Shown one piece after another: positions 1 through 12,083 of a stretch of 64,000 nucleotides of DNA. The position numbers and the translations under genes were made by a program. A model generated the notes under the pieces. It was not told the origin of the DNA and ran no database searches. It saw only the letters and a list, made by a program, of their open reading frames with translations. Each line of letters opens with the position of its first letter. Position 1 is the stretch's first letter. The stretch covers positions 4,713,043 through 4,777,042 of the forward strand of contig CM039509.1 of the NCBI GenBank assembly GCA_022432975.1, in the 5' to 3' direction. Source of the stretch: Begonia masoniana. Its lineage: Eukaryota; Streptophyta; Magnoliopsida; Cucurbitales; Begoniaceae.

Positions 1-2
1 CA

Positions 3-104
3 GAAGTGGCAGTAAAGGAAGCTCTGATCTCTCATACTGAAGATGTTCCTGGGGTAGCCGAGGAGGAAGTTCCAGTATTTCAGGTTAAAGGAAAATTTGT
101 TTAA
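3..104 (+). pseudogene. C-terminal end of an ORF cut by the window edge, probably retroelement-derived
   Basis: An open frame enters from the left edge and stops at TAA after 33 residues rich in Glu and Val (it ends in QVKGKFV). It lies about 390 bases upstream of a polypurine tract and LTR. In copia elements that spacing suits the end of the polyprotein or of an extra 3' ORF. The residues match no family I recognise, so the link to the element rests on position only. Confidence 0.3.
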
Positions 105-497
105 GAAAAATGATGCTAGTAAGCAGTTGCCAACAACTACAATTGGGTTGGTCTTTTTTTTGTTGATATTTCTACTTAATGATGGATTTCTTATGAATTT
201 CTAAAAAGTTCTCTTGCCACTGGATATTCTATTCTTTTATTGATGAATATTTTGCTATGGTGGTTACATACCTTGATATTTTTGTGTGGTGACTACATGG
301 TAGATACTTTATGTTTATACCCTTTTGTCTTTTTATGACAAAAAGTAATAGTATTTTGCAGTTGCAGTGTTTTTGTGTTGGTGTTATGGTGTTATCTGCA
401 ATGTTATAAGTAATTTCTGATTAAAGGAGAGTTCTGGTTAATTGCCAACATACAGGGAGAGTTTGTGATTTTGCCAAAAAATACCAAAGAGGGAGAT

Positions 498-1750
498 TGT
501 AAATGTAAATATTATTCGCATTGATTTTTTGGCAATTGGCAATTATAGAAAATTACGATATCATGGCATTATCGAAAATTTAATTTATGAAAATTATATT
601 TTGGAAGGTTGTTTCTTGAAAATCAAGAATCTATCCATTTGAATTTTGGAAGTTCAAATAAATCAAGAAGATATTCATGGAAGTTAATATTGGAACGTTT
701 TGAATTTTGGAAGTTTGTTATTTTTGGAAGATCAAATCTTTTTGGAAGGATGTTACTTGGAGAATAAGTTATTGTTAACATATTCGGCATTATAGATTTG
801 ATGTTATTTCAGAAAGTTGATTTGATAATTGTTTGCTGGATTATAGCAAGATATATGATCACAATAATTGTGGGATCCATTCCTAATTTGTTGTGATCCA
901 TTTCCGTTATGTAGACAGCACTTTCCATTAATGTCACACTCGATGTCACAGATCTGATTTTCAATAGATTCGGTTTCCTTACTCTGTGTGATCTGTTTGG
1001 ATAAAATATTTGAAGAAAGATTTGCTGCAAAATATACTTAAGCATTCTTTCAACAGAATGTTGTGTGCGCGGATTATTCTTTGTTTTCATAATTACGTGT
1101 GCCGCAAGTTATTGTTTTCTCTCCCAATGCTTCTGCGTGTGGGTTTGTAATTATTCATTCGATCGTTGATTGAATGTATACACACTCTGTTCGTGGCTGG
1201 ATCTGGTGATATTCTGAATGTGTTGATTGGTTGCATCCGAAGACAACGACTGATGTTATAAACGATGTCACAAGTGCGTTTATTGTGTTATTCATTGAAA
1301 CTCAGTCTCAGGAGGAGGCTGCCTGGAACTTGGGAAGAATTCTGATCGTGGGCAAGGAGATCTTGCCATACATGGATTCCAGGATGAGTCATCATCAACA
1401 GTGGGAGTTTGTCACATTTGGATTCCGGGATGAGTCATTATCAATAAGAGGATCTTGTTGTATTTAGATTCCAGGAGAGATCGATCTCAAGACATGGGAG
1501 TTCGCAAAAATAGATTTACTGGGAAGTTAGATAGAGGCGGCGATAAAGAAAAGAGGGAGTCTTACAGTGTGTTAGACCGGGTGTCTTGTAACTTCGTGAA
1601 CTCGTAAATTGTTTTTAATTCTAGGCGTGGCCCTGCAGACGTAGGCAATTGCCGAACTGCATTACCAACTTTCTATCTCATTACTTTCCGCATTTAATTA
1701 TTGTTCGTTATTGCACTTATCATCGGTGTCTCACGTCGTGTTCCACAACA
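498..1750 (+). repeat. Probable 3' LTR of a copia-like retrotransposon
   Basis: A purine-rich tract (CCAAAGAGGGAGAT, 484-497) is immediately followed by TGTAAATG, the usual PPT/LTR junction. The candidate LTR runs to TTCCACAACA at 1750, giving TG...CA termini and about 1.25 kb. Its last part carries a GACGTAGGC...GCCGAACTGC block like that often seen near the 3' end of copia LTRs. No second LTR or target duplication is visible because the element enters from the left edge. The right boundary is uncertain by some tens of bases. The short open frames inside are not genes. Confidence 0.5.
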
Positions 1751-3600
1751 CACTAAGACATTGCGTAACTAATCACGATCTTTCACAGAGAATATCGAGT
1801 CGATGATGAGTACTTGTTATAGTTATTAAGTCGAAACTAAGTTTCGATTATTATTTTGAGTGTCCGAGTCATTGGCAATAGATTTTGATATTGACAATTT
1901 GGTTAGTAAGTTTGAACATAAGATGACTCCCTGCTTAAGAAAGAAAGCATGCATGGGTTATTTTTCTATACTTGCTAATGGTAGTGTTAGAAAATCCAAC
2001 GACAACGAAAAAGAAAATACGAAACATGACATAAGAATTTATCGTGGAAAATAAAATCTACTATGTGAAACTAAATTACAATGACAAATTTTATAACTCT
2101 ACCTTACATGAATTTCAAAAATTCTACTATAAAATTATAGTGTGAACCAATTGGCCCGACTCAAAAGAATTATGGTCATCAAATTCTAACAGATAAAACA
2201 GTGAATCCTAGTACATTAACCCCTATGGATTTAGAGACTTGATCGTTGTGTTCTCTTGGGAAATGTAGTGAACTCTAACTTGCCAGCCAATCTTCAACTA
2301 TTGGGAGCAAAGAATTATTGAAATTGGGAATTTTGAATTATACACTTCCTATGCATGTAGTGTTGAAAATGCAAAATTTCCAATTGTGGGTGAAAATGAA
2401 GCATCGTTTGATGGAAGTGGGGATTTGCGTCATTGCTTTCACAAATCAGCAGGAGAGGTGTCTAGATGAATTGAAATTTAGTTCAGCTATCAGAAATCTG
2501 ATCTATATTTTGATTGAAAATTTTGTTAATTTGAGAATGTTGACATATTTTCAAAATTGGATTGTCTTGATGACTATCTTAATCAACCGGGATTTGGTGA
2601 AGGTGAGTATCAAATTTACGTGGCTTTTACATATATAATGTTTGTGCTTGTGACAACTTGTCATGTAAAGACTAAGACGGGTCAACGTGAGAGTCCGATA
2701 CGTCACTTTAGCAATTTAAATATCAGAGTTAAAAAAAATTATTAACTTTATCTCTCTCTATCTGTATTTTACTGAGAGGTACTGATATTTTCTTCTGTTT
2801 GCAGTCAAATATTGTTGTGATTATACAAGATATTAGTATTTCTCTATTTAATGTGGATAATATTACTTATCTTCTTTTTTTTCTGTCTCACTCAAAAAAT
2901 TATGTTTCCCTTCTTATTTGGTCATATTACAATGTAGTTTCTCAATATTCTCATCTCAAATGATTGAATTAGGTCGATATCATGCTATTTTAATAGAGTT
3001 TGAAATAAGGTTAAAAATTGCACAAGTAGTTAAAAGTCAAATTAAAACACTTCATGTAATGAAAAAATACAGTAAACGTTTTGAATTTAACGAATAAACT
3101 GAATGCGATATCTCAATTTAATTTAAGGTCAAATTTGTAAAAGATCTGAACGTTATGGTCTCAATTGTACTGCATCCTAAAAACACCGACATCAAGTGCG
3201 AGACAAAACAATATCTCCAAGTGTCTTCACGTTTAAGGCGTGATTACCAGGGACTAAAAAAACATTATAAACACTTGTAATGTGTTCAAAGAGATGGGTA
3301 CTCGTGGATTTATCTAAACCCAAACATACACGATGGTACGGTTTACAATATTTAGTCAAATAACACTGCTTGAAAAGCGTGACAACTGAATTATACATAT
3401 CATATTATAAAATAAATCTAATTGCTTACAAAGACTTTATTAGATTTCAAACCGTTGAAATCCTGCCAACGTGTTTGTTTTTAGCAAGAATATGTTCTGT
3501 CGGCTACCTCACTGTGATTAGCCAAGAGGACACATCTCATTAAAATATAAACCCAAGCATGGTAAAGACAAAACCTGTGTTTTAAACGTCTTTTTCAACC
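1751..3600. other. Intergenic, AT-rich, with one decayed coding-like fragment (2272-2610)
   Basis: Nothing identifiable except a frame open from 2272 to 2469 (starting TCQPIFNYWEQ and containing CSVENAKFPIVGENEASF) that reads like real protein. After a frame change, a second short stretch ends near 2600 (LDCLDDYLNQPGFGE) just before a GTGAGTATC donor-like site. I do not recognise the family. It may be a gene relic or a captured fragment. Confidence 0.25.
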
Positions 3601-4173
3601 ATGATAAGTGTCACGCTCCTATTTATTTATTTAATTAAAATAAAAAAATAATGGGAAAAATATTTAATTGCAGACAGTGACGTGCTTATGGCCATGGCAG
3701 TAACTATAAGAGAATTATAACCGCAATCATTGTCCAATGAGGCCGGAGCTTTGTCTTAACGTTACCTCCGTACCCCTCTTACCGCCTTCCACGTGAACAC
3801 CTAAATCTACCATCCAGTGGGCCCACGCTCAAACGCCGTTGCTAATCGGCGATTATTTATTGGCGAGATTCGATTCGTTTATTTGAAGCCCCTTTCAGTT
3901 TCTGCATCGGATTCCAACTTTCGATCGTGGTCGACGCGTTCCTAGCCGTCCGTTCTGTCCCCACCTCGTGATCTACGACCTTTCTTCACTTTTTACCTGT
4001 TTATCTTATATCTCCTCGCAGAGGGAAAGGGAAGGCTCTGTACATTTTCGCTGAGCTCGTCGATTTCCTGGGGTTCCTGAGGAGAACGCCGAGCCTATTC
4101 GAGCTTCTGATGCCTTCTGTGAATTGTTACTGTCGAGTTAATTGCATTTTGGTTTAGTTGTTGTAGCTCGGAG
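3601..4173 (+). promoter_or_regulatory. Promoter and 5' leader region of the first Sec14-like gene
   Basis: This is the sequence directly upstream of the start codon at 4174. The part from about 3720 is less AT-rich than the flanking intergenic DNA and is pyrimidine-rich near 3960-4020 (CTTATATCTCCTCGCAG), as in many plant leaders. The transcription start and any leader intron cannot be fixed from sequence alone. Confidence 0.4.
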
Positions 4174-7100
4174 ATGTCTGGCCATCTGGATCGCATTGCT
4201 AGGCCATGTGAGTTGATCTGATTTTGCTTTTTTTTTTTTGTTTTGTTTTCTGTCTCTCTATTTTTTTTTTTTTGTCTAATTGGAGTCCTTGCTCGTCCTT
4301 CTCGATCCATTTTGATGAAGATAAATCAACTTAAATCTTTTCTTTGTACTTGCATGCAAGCTCTGTGTTATGGATTGCAATAATCCACAACTTCCTGCAA
4401 TATACAACAATACTCCAATCTAATAGAAATTACGTGTATTAATAGAAGAATGATCAACCAACAACAGTATCAAGTAATAGTAATAATCCTGTAAAAGAAC
4501 AGAGGAAAGGGAAGAAGAAGAAGTAGGACTAAGCAGAAAAATGGGGGAAGAATTAGAAGATACAAGAGAAGAAGAAACAGTATAGAAAAGGTTGATGAGG
4601 AAGAAGAAATGGGCAGAGAGTGTGATGACCCAGATGTGTACGTATGAGTACGATTACGGGACAAATCTCGGGTTGCGGGGTGGATCCCGGACTCGAGTGT
4701 AGGCGAATCCCGGGTTGTAAAGAGGGGGTCGTCACAATCCCACATCGCTTGGGGAAGTATATGAAAATGAAACATATGTAAGGAAACCCTCTCAAGATAG
4801 TAAGACGCGTTTTGGAGTACAATTGACAACGGATCCCATAAGAACTCCGAAGTTAAAAGTGCTTCAGCGAGAGTAGTACTAGGTTGGGTGACCGACTGGA
4901 AAGTCCTCGCCAAACAAAGCCGTGAGGGGAGGATATTGGACTACGGCCCAATCTCTAAAGCGGACAATATCTTACTGGGAAAAGGGGTCGTTACAAATGG
5001 TATCAGAGCCTGTACCCAACCGGAAATATGGCCAACGGGGACGTTGGGCTCCCGAAGGGGGGTGATTGTGATGACCCAGGATGTGTACGTATGAGTACGA
5101 CTGCGGGGCAAACCTCGGGTTGCGGGGTGGATCCCGGACTCAAGTGTAGGCGAATCTCGGGTTGTAAAGAGGGGGTCGTCACAATCCCACATCGCTTGGG
5201 GAAGTATATGGAAATAAAACATATGTAAGGAAACGCTCTCAAGATAGTAAGACGCGTTTTGAAACACAATTGACAATGGATCTCATAAGAACTCCGAAGT
5301 TAAAAGTGCTTTGGCGAGAGTAGTACCAGGTTGGGTGACTGACTGGGAAGTCCTCGTCAAACAAAGCCGTGAGGGAAGGATATTGGACTACGACCCAATC
5401 CCCAGAGCGGACAATATCTTACTGGAAAAATGGATTGTTACAGAGAGTTTCTGAGAAGAGAGAGGTGCCGATAACCAATTTTTCCTGGGAAAATGGATCG
5501 TTACAGAGAGTTTCTGAGAAGAGAGAGGTGCCGATAACCGATTTTTCCTCCTTAGCAGTGCTCACCATTTTACCCTAAATAGCCATTACCTCCCTTGCCA
5601 CGTAGACAATCAAATTAAACGATGTCGCTCTCTTGTACATGACACTCTGAAGTTTTAAAATTTCTAATGGAAACTGAAGGATAATGCATTATTCATTAAC
5701 AGTATGTTATGTTCAAAAAATTACTTCATCTGCTAGCGAAGGATTATATTCAATACATGGTTTTAGTTTTGTAGTTCTAAATTATTATTTAAGAATTTTA
5801 TTGACGGAATCATGTGTTTTATTTGCTGTTTTCGTCCTTTTGTGCTTAAAATTAGAAATTATTTGACATAAAAGATATAGAAAATTTTATTTTTGTTACT
5901 ATACTTCGTGATACCTGAAATGCAATTGAGCATGTCTCATCATGAAAACTGGAATTCTGTTTTTTGCTATGCTGCACTGTCTATTATATTACTTGTATTA
6001 TATCCATAAAATACTGCAGTTTTTCAAATAATATGTCGATAAATTTATCTGCTCGTGATTTGGATTGATGGGCTCCTTTCCACCATTTTAGAATGTCTGG
6101 ATAATATTCAGTAAAGTACTTACCTATTACAAACAGGTTCCTTATTAAGTGGAAGGTTATGATTCTGGTTATTTATTTAATAATTTATTTAACCAAATAT
6201 CATTAAATAACAAGAAATAGGCCACTTATGGCCTACAAATTTAATTTCTATGAGAACGTTAGCTATTAGAGTTAATCTGTTCTTTTTTAATGTTTTCAAC
6301 CAGGCTTTGAAGGTTTCTCAGGCAGCGAAGGGAAAAGAGAGAGAAAATCAGACTTTGAAAACTCCGAGGATGAGAGGAAGACAAGAATGGGCTCTTTGAA
6401 AAAGAAAGCTCTAAATGCATCAACCAAATTTAAGCATTCTTTAAAGAAAAAGAGTAGTAGAAGAAAAAGTGATGTGAGGGTCAGCTCTGTTTCCATTGAG
6501 GATGTTCGGGATGTTGAGGAGCTGCAAGCTGTTGATGCATTCCGACAATCCTTGGTTATGGATGAATTACTGCCTGAAAAATTTGATGATTATCATATGA
6601 TGCTGAGGTGCTTTATTCTTCACCTTGCTGCATTGTGTAGTCTAAGTTCTACTTTAACTCCATGCATCACTTAAATCGTGGATTATGTTGGCTGATTTTT
6701 TATTTGTGCTAACTGATAGCTGCTAATAGTATGGGTTATTTTATGTATAGGGAATTTTCTTTGGAAATGTTTGGTATACATTGTTTGTGCAAGTGGACTG
6801 TTCTACAGTCATTTTATTAAATGAAGTACATAACCTTCAGTGCTGCATTTATTGTTTTTATTCGTACCTAGTATTTCTGCTGCATTACTTCTCTTAAGGT
6901 TACCTTTCTCTGTAATATTATATCTTTCCATAATAGTGTAGTGTACATTACTACACGCCATTAGATATTGTTGCTAGTTTATGTTGATTTGTTTTATTTG
7001 AATGCTATATTCCATAACTTTTGCCGGGAGCTAGAATTGAACCAAATTTTGTTACTTTATGTCATTTAGCTAGCCTGTTGTTTTTGCTGGACTTTGTTAT

Positions 7101-10100
7101 CGCTCTATCCTTTAGTCACATGTCATTGAGCTGGATTTTGTATTTTTTTTTTATGAAAGACAATTTTGAAGAGTTTCTGATGAGCTCAGGTAAAGGAATT
7201 AGAGACCAATGTCTCTCTCTTTCTTTTCCATTTATTGCCCTGTAACTTGTGCATGATTTTAAGGATGGCACTTGATTAGTCTAGATTATACATGTGCCTT
7301 AAAGGGTTCATCTTCAAGCAATGCCTGTACACTTTTTATATTTGTTAAGTTACTTTTAAACTACGTGGTTTACTGATAGCTTAAAGTCTTTTAACAATTC
7401 CATGAGAATTTTGTTTAATGTTTACATTTGATAAGTAGTGACCTTTTTTTACACTTACTTCACTCCTAGGTTTTTGAAAGCGAGAAAATTTGATGCTGAC
7501 AAAGCAAAGCAAATGTGGGTTGACATGCTTCAGTGGAGAAAAGAATTTGGTGTTGACACTATTGATGAGGTAGATTGAGAGTTCAACATAGTTTGGTTCT
7601 TAATACAGTTATGGTTTTCCTTTCTAAATTGACATTTGGTTACCATGTGTAATTATCCTCATTTGGTTACCATGTGTAATTATCCTTAGGATTTTGAGTT
7701 CATAGAAAAGAACGAGGTTTTGAAGTACTATCCACATGGTTATCATGGAGTGGACAAAGAGGGAAGACCTATTTATATTGAACGATTAGGAAAAGTTGAT
7801 CCAAATAAACTCATGCAAGTTACCACTATGGATCGGTATATTAAATACCATGTACAAGAGTTCGAGAAAAGTTTTGCAATAAAGTTCCCAGCATGTACAA
7901 TTGCAGCAAAGAGGCACATATATTCAAGCACCACAATTCTCGATGTCCATGGAGTGGTATTTTGGCTAATCTGTTTATATCAAATGTTTTTTTTTTTTCA
8001 AATCGAGGTTCTTCAACTTGACCATTACTTATATGCTCTATCCTCTTCTATGTTTTTTTTTCTTTATTGGCAGGGTCTTAAAAACTTCACCAAGTCTGCT
8101 CGAGAACTGATCATGCGGCTTCAAAAAATTGATAGTGATAACTACCCAGAGGTGATTATTTCAACTTCACTAGAAAATGCTTTTTTTATTTACTTGTCAA
8201 ATTGTTGCCCTAGATTTAGTAATTATTAATCTCAATTGGTTGCATTAATTTTATTTCATTTCTATTCTATGCAGACTCTTCACCAAATGTATATCATTAA
8301 TGCTGGTCCAGGATTCCGAATGTTATGGAATACTGTAAAGACTTTCCTTGATCCACGCACCACATCAAAGATCCATGTGGGCAGACTTGTTTTATATTAA
8401 TCTAATTTCCTTGAACAATTGTCCTAATTTTTTAGTGATAATTTTTTGCTTGCTTGGAATTTGTGCTAGGTTCTTGGAAACAAGTATCACAACAAATTGC
8501 TCGAAATAATTGATGCTAGGTAAGTTATGATGGATATGTTAGTCCCGCATCCTAAAATTTTGTTCTTCCATGTGTCCTGATTCTCTCTCCAGCAAATTTT
8601 GGTTTCTTATAGCACATCTGCACCTGCCTGCTTCGAAACTTACAGAATTTTTTGAAACTGTGTAGCGAGTTGCCTGAATTTCTTGGTGGTACCTGCATCT
8701 GCATAGACGAGGGAGGTTGTCTTCGGTCAGATAAAGGGCCATGGAAGAACCCAGAAATATTAAAGGTTTAATTCTACCCATAAAATGTAATTGTTGCAAA
8801 TATTTGCCGTTGAGACACAATTCATGTGTACTTTACAGTTAGTCCTAAATGGTGAGGCACGACATGGTAGGCAGGTTGTTAAAGTTCTAAATAGTGAGGG
8901 AAAAGTTGTTGAATATGCAAAGCCGCAGTATGCAATGGTATTTACGATTTTATTTGAATTTTGCCAAGTTTCTTACTTTCATTAAAGCAGAAAGTGTTTA
9001 CATTAAACACTCGGTTTACCATTCTAAATAGGTTAAAGGCAGTGACACATCCACTGCTGAGTCAGGATCTGAAGCTGAAGAAATTTCTTCCCCAAAAGCT
9101 GTTAAGAGTTATTCAAATCTTCGGTTGACTCCTGTCCGTGAAGAAGTGAGTACATGGTCTTTAAATACGGAGGTTTATGCCATAACAAATGATAATTGTT
9201 TGATGAGACTTGTATTTGCGCTTGGTATTTTATAAAATTATTTTATAAAATCACATTTGTGGATGTGTTCATTTAATCATTCCTATATTTGATTAAATTG
9301 AATGATGACCATATGTATTACACTGTTGGATAGAAGTTCTAAGTTTCAATGGTGCTATAACGAGTAGCTTTTTTTTTTTCTTTTTGTTCAGGCTAAAGGT
9401 GCTGGTAAAGGAAGTTATGCAGGTAACTTCTCGGGGTATGATGAGTATATTCCCATGGTTGACAAAACTGTTGATTCTAATTGGAAGAAACAAGTGGCCA
9501 TTCAGAGACCAAGTGCTTCAAAGGGTAAGCAAGGCTGCACGGTTTTACTCTCTAAAGCCATGGTTGCTGATGACCTTAAATGAATTTGTCAAAGAAACAT
9601 AATATAATGTGACCTGACCTATGGGTCAATTATAGCGTTGGAATTAAGGATTTTACAAACTTCAGTGAACTATTTATAGACATGACAAATTTTATATTCC
9701 ATATTTAGTTTCTGCTTCACATATGATTTGATTGACAAAGTAAAACCATTTTACTAAACAAATACTAAAGTTACATGAATTGATATTAAGATGGTAAGCT
9801 CGGATGAACTTATTTAGTGTCATAGAAAGATCCTGGGTATAAACCACTTTAATCATGCAAAACCTTCCCAGTAAGCTTATAGAAACTCCTTTTTTGTCTT
9901 TCATACGAAATGTGCCTGCCCTGGGAAGACACTTATATTGATGGTATCAGTTATTTGAAGTTCTGAAAGCTTTAAAAAGGTGAACATAACTTTTAAAACA
10001 CTTCTGGGGAGAAGCTATAAGATCTGTCAAATTTTAGCTTAATTTTTTATTGCATCAGCTATGTTCTTTTCTTGCATCTGGTCCTTTGGTTAAAAAAGTT

Positions 10101-11225
10101 CATTAAACCAAACTGCCATTTCTCACGCAGGAGATCTTCCACATAATTCTCAAAGAACTTCGGATACGCTTATTGCTCGAGTTATGGTGGCACTTGTGGC
10201 TTTGTTCATGACCCTTTATACTTTTTTTCGTTTGTCAATGTGCCGTGTTACTGGGAAGATTACTGACTTATTACCTAGTGACCAAAGAACCCCCAAAGTT
10301 CATAGAGATGGAACAGACAAGGGAGAGTTCCGTCCTCCTTCACATACCCCTGCATTAACTCAGGCAGAAATTCTCGCTTCTGTTCTGAAAAAGTTGAGTG
10401 AATTTGAGGAAAGGGTAGAAACGCTTCAAGCAAAGCCATCTGAGATGCCTTATGAGAAAGAGGAGCTGCTAAATGCTGCTGTCTGCCGCGTGGACGCATT
10501 AGAGGCAGAGCTAATTGCCACTAAAAAGGTACACAAAATGAACTTTATCTCCGGAGTTTTTGAATGATTCCTTAGCCTTTTATATGTCGACTGTAATTAT
10601 TAATGGACTAGAGTTACCCCCTCGAAAAAGGCATTCCATTCCTATGCCATTATGGCAAATAGTTTGGTTAAATCATTCCTGCATGGCTGATGTTTTCTGA
10701 TTATGCTTTTGTTGGAGGACAAATAGATACTGAATTTCTTACTATGAATACCCTTCTAACTATTAACCGAGTTCATTCAGAAAGCACAATTTTCAGAGAA
10801 GTTATATAATAATAATGTTTATGACAACGTTGTGCATATTAGGTGTTTTATTTAATTACATGGCAAGCATCAAATGAAAGAATAATAGTAACGGTTAATT
10901 TCCGTATTAGGTTAGGATGGTGTATACCATTATCTTCTTGATGTTCAATTTCTGATAGAAAACTCTGCTAATCTCTGTCTGTTGATTCATAATGCTTTCG
11001 ACATATTTTGAATTCGCGCTGCTTGCTGTATTATGGCCAGGCCTTGTATGAAGCTTTAATGAGGCAGGAAGAACTGCTTGCTTACATCGACAGCCAAGAA
11101 GAAGCCAAATCGCGGGTACGCTTCGATACTCGTTTTGTCACCTACTTCTATGCTTACATCTTAGTAAGAATATGAATAAATTTTCCTTACCTTCGATTTG
11201 TCAGAGAAAGAAATTTTGCTGGTAA
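4174..11225 (+). CDS. Sec14-like phosphatidylinositol transfer protein with nodulin-type tail (SFH family), 14 exons
   Basis: Exons: 4174-4207, 6304-6607, 7470-7569, 7690-7956, 8074-8151, 8275-8376, 8470-8519, 8666-8765, 8839-8937, 9032-9145, 9392-9524, 10131-10528, 11041-11115 and 11205-11225. All have GT..AG borders and keep frame, giving about 624 residues, the usual SFH length. Seen: start [11 protein letters not shown]; basic N-terminal segment; CRAL-TRIO N region near residues 90-140 ([20 protein letters not shown]); Sec14 lipid-binding core about 155-330 ([29 protein letters not shown]); hydrophobic stretch about 474-495 ([17 protein letters not shown]); acidic/basic coiled segment; final RKKKFCW. 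Known for the family: the Sec14 fold binds phosphatidylinositol and phosphatidylcholine and supports phosphoinositide production at membranes, and the basic tail helps membrane targeting. No stop or frameshift was found, so it looks functional. Intron 1 is 2.1 kb and holds a Cassandra element. Confidence 0.94.
4621..4995 (+). repeat. 5' LTR of the Cassandra element
   Basis: 375 bp with TG..CA ends, followed two bases later by the tRNA-Met primer-binding site. It contains the 5S-derived segment. Confidence 0.92.
4826..4908 (+). other. 5S rRNA-derived segment (5' LTR copy)
   Basis: The text reads like the 3' two thirds of plant 5S rRNA: GGATCCCATAAGAACTCCGA, then AAGTTAAAAGTGCTTCAGCG, GAGAGTAGTACTAGG, TTGGGTGACC and GGAAAGTCCTCG. 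This covers the internal control region used by RNA polymerase III (box A-like AAGTTAAAAGTGCTT, box C-like TAGGTTGGGTGACC). It is not a genuine 5S gene, being embedded in an LTR and diverged at several sites. Confidence 0.88.
5067..5442 (+). repeat. 3' LTR of the Cassandra element
   Basis: 376 bp, preceded by a polypurine tract and followed by the GAGAG target duplication. Its own 5S-like block lies at about 5272-5355. Confidence 0.92.
5424..5548 (+). repeat. Tandem duplication of the Cassandra 3' end plus flank
   Basis: Two units of about 63 bp, each running GGAAAAATGGATxGTTACA, then GAGAGTTTCTGAGAAGAGAG, then AGGTGCCGATAACC(A/G)ATTTTTCC. The unit joins the last bases of the LTR to host flank, so the duplication arose after insertion. 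Confidence 0.85.
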
Positions 11226-12083
11226 TATATTCACCGTGGATGTCGATTCAGCCGCAGCATCATCATCAAATGTTTTCAAGCCCATTCTGGCAGTTGAGTA
11301 AATATGTTGCCCTACTACTTTGTGATCTTGGATACTATACTCTCTAATTGTATCTTCACTCTATTTTGAGGATTCAGGCTGGTGTGAGTATTTTCAATTA
11401 CTATATTTGTGCAGTTTGGAGTTTAGTAATTTTATGAATGAAGCTTCCGCTAATTTCCTCAATATTTTCAGATCTGTCTCTAACTAATCTCGGCCAAATA
11501 TTCTGATAATTTGTGTTGGAGCCGGTTGAGTTCTTGTTCGAGAACGATAAGAGAATTTAATCCTCGGTTATACGATCTTAATTATGTCAATGGGGATTTA
11601 TGAATGTTTCATTATCCTAAAAAGTTTTAGTAAAAACTACAGGATTCATTGTCTAGTAGAATGTACTTCCTGGGAAGATTATCAATTAGAGAAATTGTTT
11701 GTGATAAGCTATAAAATCACGAGTTTATTAGAAAATATATCGAGATAATCGGGAAGTTTCTCCGAGATTAGGTCACGCACAATTAATGTTGCAAATATAC
11801 ACAAATAATTGGAACATAATGTACAAAAAGCTTTCGAGCATAAAACAAAGCAAACACAAGACTCAAATGCATTCAAAGATCAATCATGGGGGGGCCGAAA
11901 ACTCAACACAGCCACCAACTTACAGTTTTCGATTTTTTATTCGGAGTTTTGCATAGCAGATCGAGACCTCTAGCTTCACCAATGAAACGGGTTCTGCAAT
12001 TACAGTCCAAAAAACTAAGGGTGAAAACACTTGTATCGGTTCTATAATCAGAAATACTAATTCGATCGACTCGGGAGAAGATC
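11226..12083. other. Intergenic spacer between the two convergent Sec14-like genes
   Basis: It contains both 3' untranslated regions. No open frame, repeat or RNA gene was recognised. The convergent layout means the two transcripts could overlap at their ends. Confidence 0.6.

Larger units (their letters stand above)
4621..5442 (+). mobile_element. Cassandra-type TRIM retrotransposon, complete, inside intron 1
   Basis: Two nearly identical LTRs (4621-4995 and 5067-5442), each TGTGATGACC...GTTACA, flank a 71-bp interior. The interior holds a primer-binding site complementary to initiator methionine tRNA (TGGTATCAGAGCC from 4998) and a polypurine tract (CCCGAAGGGGGGTGA, about 5051-5065). A perfect 5-bp target duplication GAGAG lies at 4616-4620 and 5443-5447. 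Each LTR contains a 5S-rRNA-like block, the diagnostic Cassandra feature. It codes for nothing and must rely on proteins of other elements. It lies in the sense direction of the host gene. Confidence 0.93.

Noticed and set aside
1231..1467. 78-codon open frame on the plus strand
   Set aside because: Lies within the left LTR, has no family match and no splice partners.
4826..4908. Genuine 5S rRNA gene
   Set aside because: Only part of 5S, diverged, and embedded in an LTR that occurs twice with transposon signals.
4888..5228. Open frames on both strands inside the Cassandra LTRs
   Set aside because: They follow the LTR repeat and 5S-derived sequence; Cassandra codes for nothing.
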